From contig NC_067205.1 of assembly GCF_026262505.1 (NCBI RefSeq), positions 13,702,001-13,766,000 of the forward strand: a DNA stretch of 64,000 bases, written 5' to 3'. The notes beneath the pieces are model-generated. The model was not told the origin of the DNA and did not search any database. It saw nothing but the letters and a program-made list of their open reading frames with translations. Made by a program: the position numbers and the translations under genes. Positions 9,777 through 19,886 of the stretch are shown one piece after another; position 1 is the first letter of the stretch, and every line of letters begins with the position of its first letter. Source of the stretch: Trichomonas vaginalis G3 (Eukaryota > Parabasalia > Trichomonadida > Trichomonadidae).

Positions 9777-10496
9777 TTACTTTAAAACTACAATAAAAAC
9801 AATACAATTTAAAAAGATGTGATAACAATAAAGAAATTGAGTAATGTTTTCATTATCATCAATGGTTTCTGTTTGTTTTGGTTCTATCTTTGCATAATAT
9901 TCACCCATTCCAATGGAATATGAATATTTCTTAGATTCATGAGGTTTAATTTGTTGATTTTGCCATGAAAAGTAAATATAAGCACCAGATTCAATATATT
10001 TGTACTCTGTACAATTACTCCAAGGTCCAACTCCAGGACATCTAGAATATGAATAAGTATCAACATTTGTAACAAAAGGGAAATCTCGAAGAAGAAATCG
10101 AACTGTTCTATCTTTGTTGATAAATTCAACACCTCGATTTCCTTCAATGTTTCGTTCTGGACATTGATCACCACGTGATCCATCACTTCCTGGAATATCA
10201 ATGTCTGAAAAGCATCGAAAGTCTATTTCATGATTTCTATCTCCGTTGTTTGTAACTGTGTGAATGATGTTGATGTAGTTAACATCTGGAAACAACTTGT
10301 AAGAAACTGAAATTGAAACATCTCCATTTGTAACTCTTCCTGAACTACCTTTAATTTCAGTATTATCATCAACACGTAAATATAATCCAATGCCATGATC
10401 ATTCCATGATATCTTAAAATTTTTGTGTTTAACAAGGTAAGTTCCTTCATTAGTTCCAGTTTTTGGGGAATTAGAATAAATCCAATCGTTTTGCAT
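9777..10496 (-). CDS. MQN-family protein copy 1 (unknown, possibly tail-anchored)
   Basis: A 239-residue member of a family with further copies at 26744-27424, 29587-32609 (interrupted) and 48131-48832. All begin MQN(D/N)W. The body is beta-strand-like: LVKHKNFKISW, GLYLRVDDNTEIKG, VSISVSYKLFPDVNYINIIH, then a Cys/Gly loop (GSDGSRGDQCPERNIEGNRG), FINKDRTVRFLLRDFPF and SWQNQQIKPHESKKYSYSIG. It ends in an acidic spacer and a 19-residue hydrophobic tail (FLYCYHIFLNCIVFIVVLK), suggesting tail anchoring. I recognise no named domain. Four conserved Cys could form disulphides, but no signal peptide is visible, so topology is uncertain. Confidence 0.7.
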   Translation of the reverse strand: MQNDWIYSNSPKTGTNEGTYLVKHKNFKISWNDHGIGLYLRVDDNTEIKGSSGRVTNGDVSISVSYKLFPDVNYINIIHTVTNNGDRNHEIDFRCFSDIDIPGSDGSRGDQCPERNIEGNRGVEFINKDRTVRFLLRDFPFVTNVDTYSYSRCPGVGPWSNCTEYKYIESGAYIYFSWQNQQIKPHESKKYSYSIGMGEYYAKIEPKQTETIDDNENITQFLYCYHIFLNCIVFIVVLK

Positions 10497-10565
10497 ATTG
10501 GATCTTTGTTTTTATCGATGGTCTGTGAAATTAAGGACAAATTGAAATCCGATAAACTTGATAAT

Positions 10566-10656
10566 ATAAAAAGTGACATTATGATGAGATAAAAAGTGAT
10601 AATATGATGAGATAAAAAGTGACAAAATGATGATATAAAAAGTGACAAAAAATTAT
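10566..10656. repeat. four tandem 23-bp repeats in a divergent promoter
   Basis: Units ATAAAAAGTGACAAAATGATGAT (the exact third unit is 23 bases, shown here only in description) begin at 10566, 10589, 10612 and 10635 and run right up to the 7TM gene's ATG at 10655. Core per unit: ATAAAAAGTGA followed by TGATGA. They lie between the divergent MQN copy 1 and 7TM genes and may hold binding sites or short initiator-like TCATCA/TCATTT on the minus strand. Confidence 0.75.
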
Positions 10657-12058
10657 GGAGAACTTAGATCCGAAAAATCTAAAAAAACTGAACATGGAAC
10701 AGGTAAATGATGTTCCTATCTTAGCTGATCTTAAATGTTCCAGCATTTTCGGTTTTAATCTCATTTTTCCATACGTAATTGCTTTAATTTTATTATTTAG
10801 CGGTATATTCATTGCAAAGCCAATATATTATTCCAATTTTGTTGAAAAAGTTTCTATTGTTGATGAAAAATATACATCTGAAGTTACAATTTCAAAAATA
10901 AATCAACTTGATCGCTTTATTAACGTTCATGCTTCATTTAATAATGTCAGTTCATCTCAATTTTTATTCAGTGGTGATTATCATGCAATTACAACTCTAA
11001 AAGAAGATACAATTTTCAAACTTGAAGAAAAAACAAACAACACAATGATTAATGTCAATAATCAAGTTACAGATAAGATCCATTTATACTCAGACTACGC
11101 CCTTTTCTACGATACCCTTCAACTTTCCTTAAATCTTCAATCAAATGTCGCATTACCCAATGCCATCAATATCTATGTCCGAAAAGGCAACCCCAACTAT
11201 TCCTTCATGATCAATATCATCAAAGTTGTCCTTTCTTTCATTGTTGCCGTTTACATTGTGTTAGGAGCGAAAAAAGTTGCTTCTAGACAACTAATGCTTG
11301 AACAGAACCTTTCTTTTATGGTTCTTTCAGCTCTTATTATCTTTATCGATCCATTTATTACGTTGCATCTCTTTTATCCGTTGAGATTTAATCAAATAAG
11401 ACATTTAATCTCTCGGGACATATTTGTTTCGTATTTTATCTTTTTCATTTGTTATATTTATTCATTGATAGGTGTGGAACCATCCCAGGATAAGACAATT
11501 CCACTTTTGTTACCTTATATGATCGGAATTACTTATTTCGTGTCTGTTCTTGCAACGGATACAAGTTTTGGAGGCTATAGAATGCTTGGAAGCCAATTTG
11601 ACCCTCTTACAGACCAATTGTTCCTTAATGCAACGATATTTTTCTGTTATTCTGCGTTTTTCGTGTATTACTTGTTTATTTCGATCAAAAAGATCTTCAC
11701 AACATCGAGTATAGACAAGAATCGTGCGATTAACTACTTTATTGCGAGTTTTCCAACAGTTATTGTTATGGAAATTTATTATTCGGTTTTAGTTTTCACT
11801 AATATACTAAAGAACACCGCTTATTATGAATTGATACCTTTGGCGTTCTATACTTGCTCTGTTTTGGTGTTTTGGGGGTTGATGTCGCAAATTCACGAAG
11901 GAGATCGATATTTGTACCAAAATGCTGATAGGGATAACTTGAAGGAGGAAGATAATGAGAATCCGATTGGAATTGATACAGAAAACATCCCAGAATTACC
12001 TGATAATTTTGATGTCGAAGAAGAGAAAAAAGAAGAAAATCTCGTCAAGAATGAATAG
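10655..12058 (+). CDS. GOST-family (Wntless/TMEM181-like) seven-TM protein
   Basis: A 467-residue multi-pass protein. An N-terminal helix (about 31-53, FGFNLIFPYVIALILLFSGIF) is followed by a ~125-residue luminal beta-type domain, then seven hydrophobic helices between about 180 and 415 (starting FMINIIKVVLSFIVAVYIVL; LSFMVLSALIIFIDPF; FVSYFIFFICYIYSLIG), and an acidic cytoplasmic tail (EDNENPIGIDTENIPELPDNF). This plan, and the EQN..L.......L.IDPF segment, fit the GOST superfamily (Wntless, TMEM181, GPR107/108), which act in Golgi/endosomal sorting. Assignment rests on architecture and one motif. Tandem 23-bp repeats immediately precede the ATG. Confidence 0.55.
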   Translation: MENLDPKNLKKLNMEQVNDVPILADLKCSSIFGFNLIFPYVIALILLFSGIFIAKPIYYSNFVEKVSIVDEKYTSEVTISKINQLDRFINVHASFNNVSSSQFLFSGDYHAITTLKEDTIFKLEEKTNNTMINVNNQVTDKIHLYSDYALFYDTLQLSLNLQSNVALPNAINIYVRKGNPNYSFMINIIKVVLSFIVAVYIVLGAKKVASRQLMLEQNLSFMVLSALIIFIDPFITLHLFYPLRFNQIRHLISRDIFVSYFIFFICYIYSLIGVEPSQDKTIPLLLPYMIGITYFVSVLATDTSFGGYRMLGSQFDPLTDQLFLNATIFFCYSAFFVYYLFISIKKIFTTSSIDKNRAINYFIASFPTVIVMEIYYSVLVFTNILKNTAYYELIPLAFYTCSVLVFWGLMSQIHEGDRYLYQNADRDNLKEEDNENPIGIDTENIPELPDNFDVEEEKKEENLVKNE

Positions 12059-12404
12059 TCTGTTTATATATTTTAAGCATATTGTAAGTTTAAAATAAAA
12101 TAGTAAAATTTTTTATGAAATTTTTTTAAAATTTGTTAATTTTGTGAAATAATATAATAAAAAGTAATTGTTTATATTATGTTAATGGGATTAAACTTTT
12201 AAGTTTTCAGAATTAATCAAACGAAGTCAACAGAGTTTCTTGTCTTAAGTGAAAGTTGATGTTCTAGAATCTCGATTGATAACAAGAAGGAATAAATGAG
12301 TATGTAGACTCGGCATGAGAATGGAAAAAAATTATAACAAATGAATTTTATACTGAATTTGGCTATTATACAATTTTACTTCTTAAACAAGGGTTTGTTG
12401 ATTT

Positions 12405-12590
12405 TGTGAGAGCTTTTCAGAAAGTGGTAACATGCTCTCATAATATCAAACATATCTTTATTTTAATAACAATAGTGTATAACAGTCATATGAAGTACTA
12501 TGTAGTGAATTATAATAACTTTTTCCCGAACAAAATATAAAGTTTAAATGTTAAAAAAAAAATTGAGAGCTTTTCAGATAGTGGTAAGTA
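12405..12590. repeat. dispersed ~190-bp repeat, diverged relative of the 34.97-kb MITE
   Basis: GAGAGCTTTTCAGAAAGTGGTAA (core AGAAAGTGGTAA) at the left and a near copy at 12563-12590 bracket a middle that matches 34974-35172: GTATAACAGT, TACTAAGTAGTGA-like, then TTTCCCGAACAAA. The outer repeats are in direct orientation here, unlike the inverted ones at 34.97 kb, so this copy is probably rearranged. Confidence 0.45.
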
Positions 12591-12652
12591 AAAAAAATAT
12601 TTGAGGGCATCCTTATAAAATATTTGAGTAAAAAAAAACGTTACAAATTTTA

Positions 12653-13925
12653 ATGAGTCGGGGAATTGTTCTGAACTACGAATATATTGGCTCACATATC
12701 AAAGACTATATTGAAGAGAATAGTTTCTTAAGTACATTCGAAGTAGAAGATATCAAATCGATCATGAAATTCGAATTTAACGCCTAATGACTTCAATTCT
12801 CTTCTTGCGCAATCTCGTTCTGCAATTTCAGCACGCGAATTGTATGTCTGCACTCGAAATGCAAACATTTCAATAAACAACTTACAAGAAGCCATTTCAA
12901 CACTTAAATCAGTTCAAAAGTACATGAAAATGCGAATACTCGAAGGAATTATTGGCATTTTAGAGCAATTACAAAAGGATCAATCCACCACAACAAATAA
13001 AATCGAAAAACTTCAAGCAGATTTAAATCGGATTCAAAAAGAAAATGTTGAGAAAGAAATACAAACTCTTCACTCTCAACTCAAAGAGAGAGAAGAAAAC
13101 GATTTACCAAAAGAATTTCTTTCGAAAATTTCTGAACTTAAAAATTCTGAAGATTTTGATCAAATCTACAAATTCTTTGAAGAAATTTCAGAAAAAGGAA
13201 ATCAAACAATGATGAAAAAAGCATGCGAAGCAGAACTTTGGAAGAAACAAAATGATAGAGATTATCGTGGTCCAAATGTACTTCATCATGCATCTTCAAA
13301 AGGAAATCTGAAACTTGTTAAATCTCTCATTGAATGTGGTTGTGATAAAGACATCAAAAGCAAATATATTGGTACAGCTCTATGCTGGGCATCATGTTAT
13401 GGTCATCTTGAAGTTGTTAAATATCTTATCTCAGTTGGAGCTAATAAAGAAGCAAAGGATAATTATGGAGAAACTCCACTCTTTTGTGCATCAGAAAAAG
13501 GTCATCTTGAAATTGTTAAATATCTTATCTCAGTTGGGGCTGATCAAGAAACAAAGGATAATTATGGACGAACTCCACTCATTATTGCATCAGATAAAGG
13601 TCATCTTGAAATTGTTAAATGTCTTATCTCTGTTGGAGCTAATAAAGAAGCAAAGAATAATAATGGAGAAACAGCGCTTATTACGGCATCAAAATGTAAT
13701 CATCTTGAAGTTGTTAAATATCTTATCTCTGTTGGAGCTAATAAAGAAGCAAAGAATGATAAAGGAGAAACAGCGCTTATTACGGCATCAAAATGTAATC
13801 ATCTTGAAATTGTTAAATATCTTATCTCTGTTGGAGCTAATAAAGAAGCAAAGAATGATAAAGGAAAAACAGCACTTGATTGTTCGTATCTAGCAGTGAA
13901 GCAATATTTATTATCAATTGTGTGA
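12653..13925 (+). CDS. ankyrin-repeat protein with a 5' frameshift
   Basis: A trichomonad-type ankyrin protein. ATG at 12653 opens a 44-codon frame (MSRGIVLNYEYIGSHIKDYI...) whose sequence continues in the +1-shifted frame as NLTPNDFNSLLAQSRS, the usual head of this family, so one small shift lies near 12770-12780. The main frame has a coiled-coil-like helix (residues ~50-130, IEKLQADLNRIQKENVEKEI), then about six 33-residue ankyrin repeats (GHLEVVKYLISVGANKEAKD type) ending YLAVKQYLLSIV. The last repeats are almost identical in DNA, indicating recent unit duplication. Such proteins are scaffolds; the partner cannot be inferred. The shift may be a sequencing error or a real lesion. Confidence 0.7.
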
Positions 13926-13995
13926 AAATAATTTATTTTTAATTAAGGATTCACTAACATGACAAAAATTAAAGTCCCTTGAGATGTATATTCTA

Positions 13996-14296
13996 TGATG
14001 TATATCATCAAGAAGCAAAGAATAATGATAAAAATACTGCACTCAATAGGACATCAGAAAATGGTTATCCTGATGTTAGAAAATATTTTATCTCTGTTGG
14101 AGCTATTAAAGAATCAAAGAATAATTTCGGAGATACTCCACTCGTTTGGGCATCAAAATATGGTCATCTTGATATTTCCAAATATTTTATCTCTGTTGGA
14201 GTTAATAAAAAAGCAAAAAATTTTGTTGGATACACTCCATTCGACGTCGTAAAAAGCCACGTAAAAGATTATCGGCTTTCTGCTCAATTTCATTAA
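13996..14296 (+). pseudogene. ankyrin-repeat fragment
   Basis: About 100 codons directly downstream of the ankyrin gene encode diverged repeat units (NTALNRTSENGYPDVRKYF, GDTPLVWASKYGHLDISKYF) and a terminal FDVVKSHVKDYRLSAQFH, without the family's N-terminal region. It looks like the 3' end of an older copy left by tandem duplication or unequal exchange. Confidence 0.65.
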
Positions 14297-14640
14297 TCCA
14301 ACTAAAGAATAAACTTTTCGATGTGAACAACAAATCAGATCTCTCTTTAATAGTCAGTTGTATTTTTAATACCTAAACAAAATATTAAAATTATTAGGAG
14401 ACAAACTTCTTTGTTTATGAAACGATAAAGACAAAATAATGGAGAGAAAGAAAATTTTTATATACATACGCTGATATCTTCATCAAAAAAAGTTTAATAA
14501 TAAAATCAAACTAAATTTTGGAGATATCCGAAAAAGAAACAAATAAAAATGTAACATAATTAAAGTTCAACGCATAACGTAATGGAAATAGAGCTTTTCG
14601 TTGATATTCCGTAAAAAATATAAAAATTATTTTGGAATTT
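14297..14640. other. short intergenic region
   Basis: AT-rich 3' flank between the ankyrin fragment and the convergent Rab gene. No repeat or gene seen. Confidence 0.4.
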
Positions 14641-15198
14641 CTAACAACAAGGGGTCTTTTGTGATTGTTGTAAGCTTGTATTATTCAACTTCTTATGAAC
14701 AATGCTAAAAATCTTCGCAGAATCAACAAAAACTTCTGTAACGTTTGTTCCTGAATAACCTGAAGTTAAATAGTGGGCCATAGCCTGGTATTTCGTTTTG
14801 AGGTCGAACCCGTCTGTTTTTTCTTCATATTCCTGGTCATAATTCAATAAATCAGATTTTGTTTCCGTTAGTATAATTATGCAGTTAGGAACTATTTGGT
14901 GTACCCTATCGATCCATTTTTGAATTGAATCTTTGTCATCCATTGTATAACAAACTAAAGCTACATCAGCATCTCTGTAAAACATTTGAGAAAGCGCATA
15001 ATATTGTTCTTGGCCGGCTGTATCCCATATTTCAACAGTTAAAATATCGCCTTTCTCCGTTTGAATGTCAACCTTCATACAGCCTGGAGAAATTGTTGGT
15101 TTTTCCCTTTTATGGTCTGGCTTGTTCAAAAAGCAATTAAATAGTGTTGTCTTGCCACAGCCTGAATTTCCAACTAAAATTATCTTGAGTGGATCCAT
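14641..15198 (-). CDS. Rab-type small GTPase
   Basis: A 185-residue Ras-superfamily GTPase acting as a switch in vesicle traffic. Seen: P loop GNSGCGKT (10-17), switch-I Thr35 in EKPTISPG, switch-II WDTAGQE (58-64), and a C-terminal double Cys (PCC) for geranylgeranylation. The G4 box is TKSD (113-116) instead of NKxD and the G5 position reads TSGYSGTNV rather than SAK, so guanine specificity may be altered or loosened. WDTAGQEQYYALSQMFYRDADVAL is typical Rab. The trichomonad Rab family is very large and paralogue identity cannot be given. No initiator-like motif is obvious upstream. Confidence 0.9.
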   Translation of the reverse strand: MDPLKIILVGNSGCGKTTLFNCFLNKPDHKREKPTISPGCMKVDIQTEKGDILTVEIWDTAGQEQYYALSQMFYRDADVALVCYTMDDKDSIQKWIDRVHQIVPNCIIILTETKSDLLNYDQEYEEKTDGFDLKTKYQAMAHYLTSGYSGTNVTEVFVDSAKIFSIVHKKLNNTSLQQSQKTPCC

Positions 15199-16597
15199 TT
15201 AGGGAAAATAATATTAGAAAAAAAAAATCCGAAAAATCAATTCAAATGGAAATTGAAAAACATATCTGCATAAATATTGTTGGAAAGATATTATTGTTTA
15301 ATAAATATCAATAATGCTTTTTACAAAATTGAGATAAAAAGGTGGTTTTATTTTGGATGACTAATACTGAAATAACATTAATGCAAATTGCATAATTAAA
15401 TTAATAATTCTATTCAATTTTTGTCAAAAAAATTTTGGGTGTCAAATATGACAAAGATAAAAAGGTCCTTGATGCTTTGTTCTTAGGATGTATGCTTCAT
15501 CACATTATGAGAGATATGAGATATTCTGTATGAGTTGTTCGATACTTCCAATGAAATTGAAGAAAAGATAGTTAATAATATGCCCATTTTGTTATATCAA
15601 TGACTTCAGTGTGAAAGCAAACAGTGTGCTATCTCAATAAAATGCTTTGGGATTAAAATTATAGATCTTAACGTGATAATGTTAACAAATTCTATAAATA
15701 TGGCTGTAAATATGGATACGCAAACTGATATTTAGCTATTCTTAGCCAATGTTAGGAGGATAATCTTCTCTAAAAACCTTAGTTCTTTCAATTTTGATGC
15801 ATTAGATTATTTCAAAAATAAGGCTTTATATGGAGAAAAAAAGTTCTTCATATTTCTTGTGATAGGCATATTTGCTGATTCGATTAGATCATATTGATGT
15901 TCTTGTGTTGAGAACAAAATAATGACCTCCATAAAATAAAATAATTATGCAATTTTCCTTGAGAAATTTTATCAAATAAAGAAAGTTGATGTCCTCTGCT
16001 TGAAATTTATGAGAATTCGAAAGGTGATGTAATGTCTCGTATATTGTCATTATAATTATCAAAAATTTATTAATAATGTCAAAATAAAAAGGATTATGAG
16101 TATGGCAATAGATTTTTGATCATCTGGGTTGATTATTAATAAAATTTAATAACAACAACTTCCGAGTTGTTCACAAATTATGATGCCTTAATGTAAAATT
16201 ATCAATAGCATTGGGAAGTAGATATCTTAATGGTTAACCTTGACAGCAGAAACTTTCAAATTGGCAATATTGGGGTTTTTGTATACTTCGATTGGAAAAG
16301 TCAATTCGACTTTTTGTGAGGATATAAAAAATTTTTGTAAACTAATTTATTGATTTCAATACTATGACGCGAAATAAAGAGATATCCAACACTAGGGCCA
16401 AGGTGACATAGAATAACAAAGCGCGGTGATATATGCTAGGATATTTTCAATTCCTACCATTTCAATGCAATTGTTTTATTTGAGCTAATATTTCTATCGG
16501 TTACAATTCAAAAAAATGTAATATTATGAAGTAACACTATGCAGTAAGAAAATTGATATCTGTGCGTATTGAAAAAATTCAATTTGATAAAAAATTT
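15199..16597. other. gene-free AT-rich stretch
   Basis: No gene or clear structured repeat seen. Short decayed frames only. Confidence 0.45.
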
Positions 16598-16870
16598 TTA
16601 AGGGTCCACTGTAAAAATTGAAAGTCTCTCAAAATTGAGAAGCGATTTGCAAATAATCGTTATCGTCTTTTTTTCGAAAATCCACTTTTCCTAGTGTTCT
16701 GATTAATATTTTATGAATGTAACAATAAAGTATATATTTTAGTAAGATGATAATACATTCTATCACTTCAAATCACATAAAAATTGCAAAATCAGCGAGT
16801 TTTATAAGAACATGATTTTTTCGAATTTTTTCGCTTCTGGATGCGTGTTTTGAAAAATAGATAAGGTAGT

Positions 16871-16953
16871 CACAAAATCTAAGTAGTGAGGCTCTCAAAA
16901 ATTGAACCGTACTCCATACAAAATTTGTGTACCCTCACTACTTAGATTTTGTG
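16871..16953. repeat. perfect 21-bp inverted repeat
   Basis: Left arm CACAAAATCTAAGTAGTGAG+G (16871-16891) pairs without mismatch with 16933-16953; the loop is 41 bases. Long perfect arms in neutral AT-rich DNA suggest a young foldback or a functional hairpin RNA. No gene overlaps it. Confidence 0.85.
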
Positions 16954-18628
16954 GCCTTCAATTGAGAGGTTAGTTTTGATAGAGCAAGTTATAAAATTAA
17001 AAGGGAAAAATAAATAAAATTTAAACATTTAATTATATATCATGTAAGGAGTGTAATTCCAAATTTTCTAAAAACTATTCAAATTTGAGCATTTTTTGGA
17101 AATAGTAAATCTAATATGTACATCTAATAACAACATGATTCATCACCTTTTCAAGCTCTGCAGTCAATTTTTTGAAATTTGATTGAAATAAATGTAGCAA
17201 AAATTACATTTCATTAGGGAATATATGAGTTTCTCTGGAAACAGGCTGATAAATTTTAAATTTTGTCCAATCAACATGAATGCATTGAGAAATTTGGATT
17301 GATTTTCTGGTAGAATCTGGAACAATTCAACTATGTATAAATGGATCATGTAATCATCATGAAATGTTAGTGTTAGAGTTCAAAAGAAACAGAATGAGTG
17401 GAAATCAAACACAATATGAATAATTTTAAACGTATACAATCTTTAAGTTTGTATTTTGAATTCTACATATATGATTGTGTAATTTATTCTTTCAAATTTT
17501 CGGATTCAGGCATGTTTTGATAAAATTCATTCCCAAAAACGTAAATTAACATTTAATTTAGTGTATTTTAAATAGATATACGTATTATATTTTATAAATT
17601 ATATTAAATTCGCAAAATTTTAAGTTTTAAACAAAAATAAAAAATGTTCAAAATATGAAATTATGCATAGGATATTAAAATTTACATGTTAGCAATTTTT
17701 TTGAATTGCTTTCAATTTTCATATTGAAATTTTTAAGATTTTTTTTCTGAAATAATAAGCAAGAATATCAACCTAAATAATATTAAATTCCATGCGTTAA
17801 TTTCCCCTCAAAAGTCATTGACAGCCTCTCAATCTAGATTTTGTGAGTACTTTATTTTCGAATTTTGATTTTAATTTAAGTATAAATTTTATATTAGGAA
17901 TTTTTTGACCTATTTCCAATCATTAATTCCTAAGTTTTTCTAGGAATTTAATTGAGAAGAAATTAGGAAATTCGCTTTAATGCCATTACATCCTAATATT
18001 GTGATGCATGTAGTTTATATTTATTGAGGCTAATGCCGGAATATCATGCATTTTATAAAAAATTCAAAGAATTGACAATTGGATAGCACAAATTTAATTC
18101 TCTAGACAAAGTATTATTGTTTATATATTCAAAGCATTATCCTTCGTTTTGAAATGTTGGCCAAAAATTTTCGTGTTATTTTTTGTGTTTCAGCATAAAT
18201 TATCTATTGACTTATGAAAGATAAGCATTTTATTCATTATCATAAAGATATACCAAAACAAATTGATAAAATTTTAAAAAATGTGTATTTTAGTGGGTAT
18301 TATTCTGGCCAATGCCCATTTTTAAACGATTTAATATTGACCATATCAATAGCCGACTCAATGTAAAAATTTAGATATTATTTTTTTCAATATTCAAACT
18401 TTGATAAATTTTAGTATAATGAATGATTTTGTTTCGTGTATGATACAGAAATGAAAAGCTTGATTAATATCATTTTGCATTTTTTTAAGAATGTTAGAGT
18501 ACATCTACATTAAAAAATCGGATTCGAATTGGGATACTGCATCAAATTGTTGCACATCTGATAAGGATCTCAAAAGAGTAAAGTTAATTTTTTTGTGTTT
18601 TTTTAAGTTTTGGGCCTTAGTAAAAACA

Positions 18629-19741
18629 TAGGGTTATTAGATTCCCGACGATAGGTGTCTTGGAAGATTTGCCTGGTGTCATCATAGTGTCTTTAAATCA
18701 AAAATTTTATTTTGGAGTTAGTTTTATTGATTTTTCAATAAAAAACATTTCTAAAACAAGAAAATAAAACGATAAAATATTTATATTTTATATAAGGATC
18801 TTATATATTTAAAATAAATATCATTTTATTTTTTTCATTGGTGTCTGTCAAACCGTAATACACTATTCAAAAATTCAATGTGTCTTGCGGTTTCAAAAGA
18901 CACCTTCAAATTGAACGATAGCACAGACACTATTGAATTTTACCCATTTTATTTAGTTTTTACCCTTTTTATTTTTAAGAATTAATGACTGAAACAGCCG
19001 TTTTGCTATCACCTCAATCACTTTTATTTATTATTTTAAATATTATTTAATTTTATTATTTGAATAGGCCAACTTATATTTGAGAAGCTCAATTTGAGAC
19101 CACTTAATACATTGAAATATCATAAATATTGAAATATTAAAAAGTGTATTTCAAAATATTGAAATTATAAAAATTTATAATACTGAAATTGAGACAAATT
19201 AATAAATTCAATGTTTTTTTTGAAATAACTCTCAAATATTATTTTTTCGTTTATTTAATGATGAATAAATATGATTGCTTTAGTCAATCATAAAAACTAA
19301 TTTAAGTTTAAAATAATGAAAGGATAATTTGATCGTTTTTTAAAATACAATTATTTTTGATGATTTGCAAGAATCTTTGAAAAGAATATAATATAGGTTC
19401 TATTTTTGTAAAATTTATCCAAATCATGTATTACATAAATTACGATTAAAACGATGAAAGAACCAAAAAGTGTGTTTTGTGTTTTGTTGTTGCGTGTTGA
19501 ATGCGGGATCCTGTTATTTCCGAAATCGACAAAAAATTTGGAAATTTAATTTCCGAAATCGAAATTATATTAATGTTTTTAATATTCTTATATCAAAAGG
19601 ATTAAAGTTCATTAAGAGAAAAACAATTCTTCTTCTTCAATCTATTGGCGCATTTATTTCTACACGCCAATAAGGAAGGGAAAATTATAAGACACCATGG
19701 TGTCTTCAAAACGCTAATTTTTGATGTTTTTAACAACCCTA
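18629..19741 (+). mobile_element. hAT-like non-autonomous element, copy 1
   Basis: 1,113 bp bounded by terminal repeats TAGGGTTATTA...TAACAACCCTA and flanked by a perfect 8-bp target duplication TAAAAACA (18621-18628 and 19742-19749). Eight-bp duplications and T/CAGGG ends are the hAT hallmark. The interior holds many subterminal GGTGTC/GACACC repeats, including the 18-bp palindrome AAGACACCATGGTGTCTT at 19689-19706, as transposase-binding sites would be. No transposase gene; a 67-codon frame is probably chance. Copy 2 at 25411-26519 is inverted and almost identical, so both are young. It inserted about 140 bp upstream of the tetraspanin start. Confidence 0.85.
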
Positions 19742-19875
19742 TAAAAACACCATCTTGAGCAATATTTTTGGGACGACGATAGACCTTATTTGGCCCTACA
19801 GTGGACCCTTAATAGAAAAAGCTCATTTCTCATTTTTTTGAAAGGTTTGTACAACCCAAATTCATAATTTTCCTT

Positions 19876-19881
19876 TCATTA
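19876..19881 (+). promoter_or_regulatory. initiator TCATTA of the tetraspanin gene
   Basis: Matches the trichomonad initiator; the A at 19878 would give a 9-nt leader before the ATG at 19887. Confidence 0.55.
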
Positions 19882-19886
19882 ACAGA

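Larger units (their letters stand above)
16598..19812. mobile_element. putative TA-target DNA transposon carrying a nested hAT-like element
   Basis: TTAAGGGTCCACTGTA at 16598-16613 is matched in inverted orientation by TACAGTGGACCCTTAA at 19797-19812. The termini TA-AGGG...CCCT-TA suggest a TA-duplicating (mariner-like) or TTAA-duplicating element of about 2.1 kb before the 1.1-kb hAT-like insertion at 18629-19741. It has no transposase frame. Just inside the left end, ATCGTTATCGTCTTTTT resembles the inner terminal repeat of the Mutator-like element at 29649, hinting at shared or mosaic origin. A related half-site, AGTGGACTATACCCTTAATA, lies at 31120-31140. Confidence 0.5.

Noticed and set aside
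13315-13893. Second frame across the ankyrin repeats
   Set aside because: Shadow of the repeat: Leu/Ile/Lys-rich with no coding logic and fully explained by the ankyrin frame.
19470-19673. 67-codon Cys/Phe-rich frame, present again at 25479-25682
   Set aside because: Identical apart from one residue in both hAT-like copies only because the elements are nearly identical; no sign of separate constraint.
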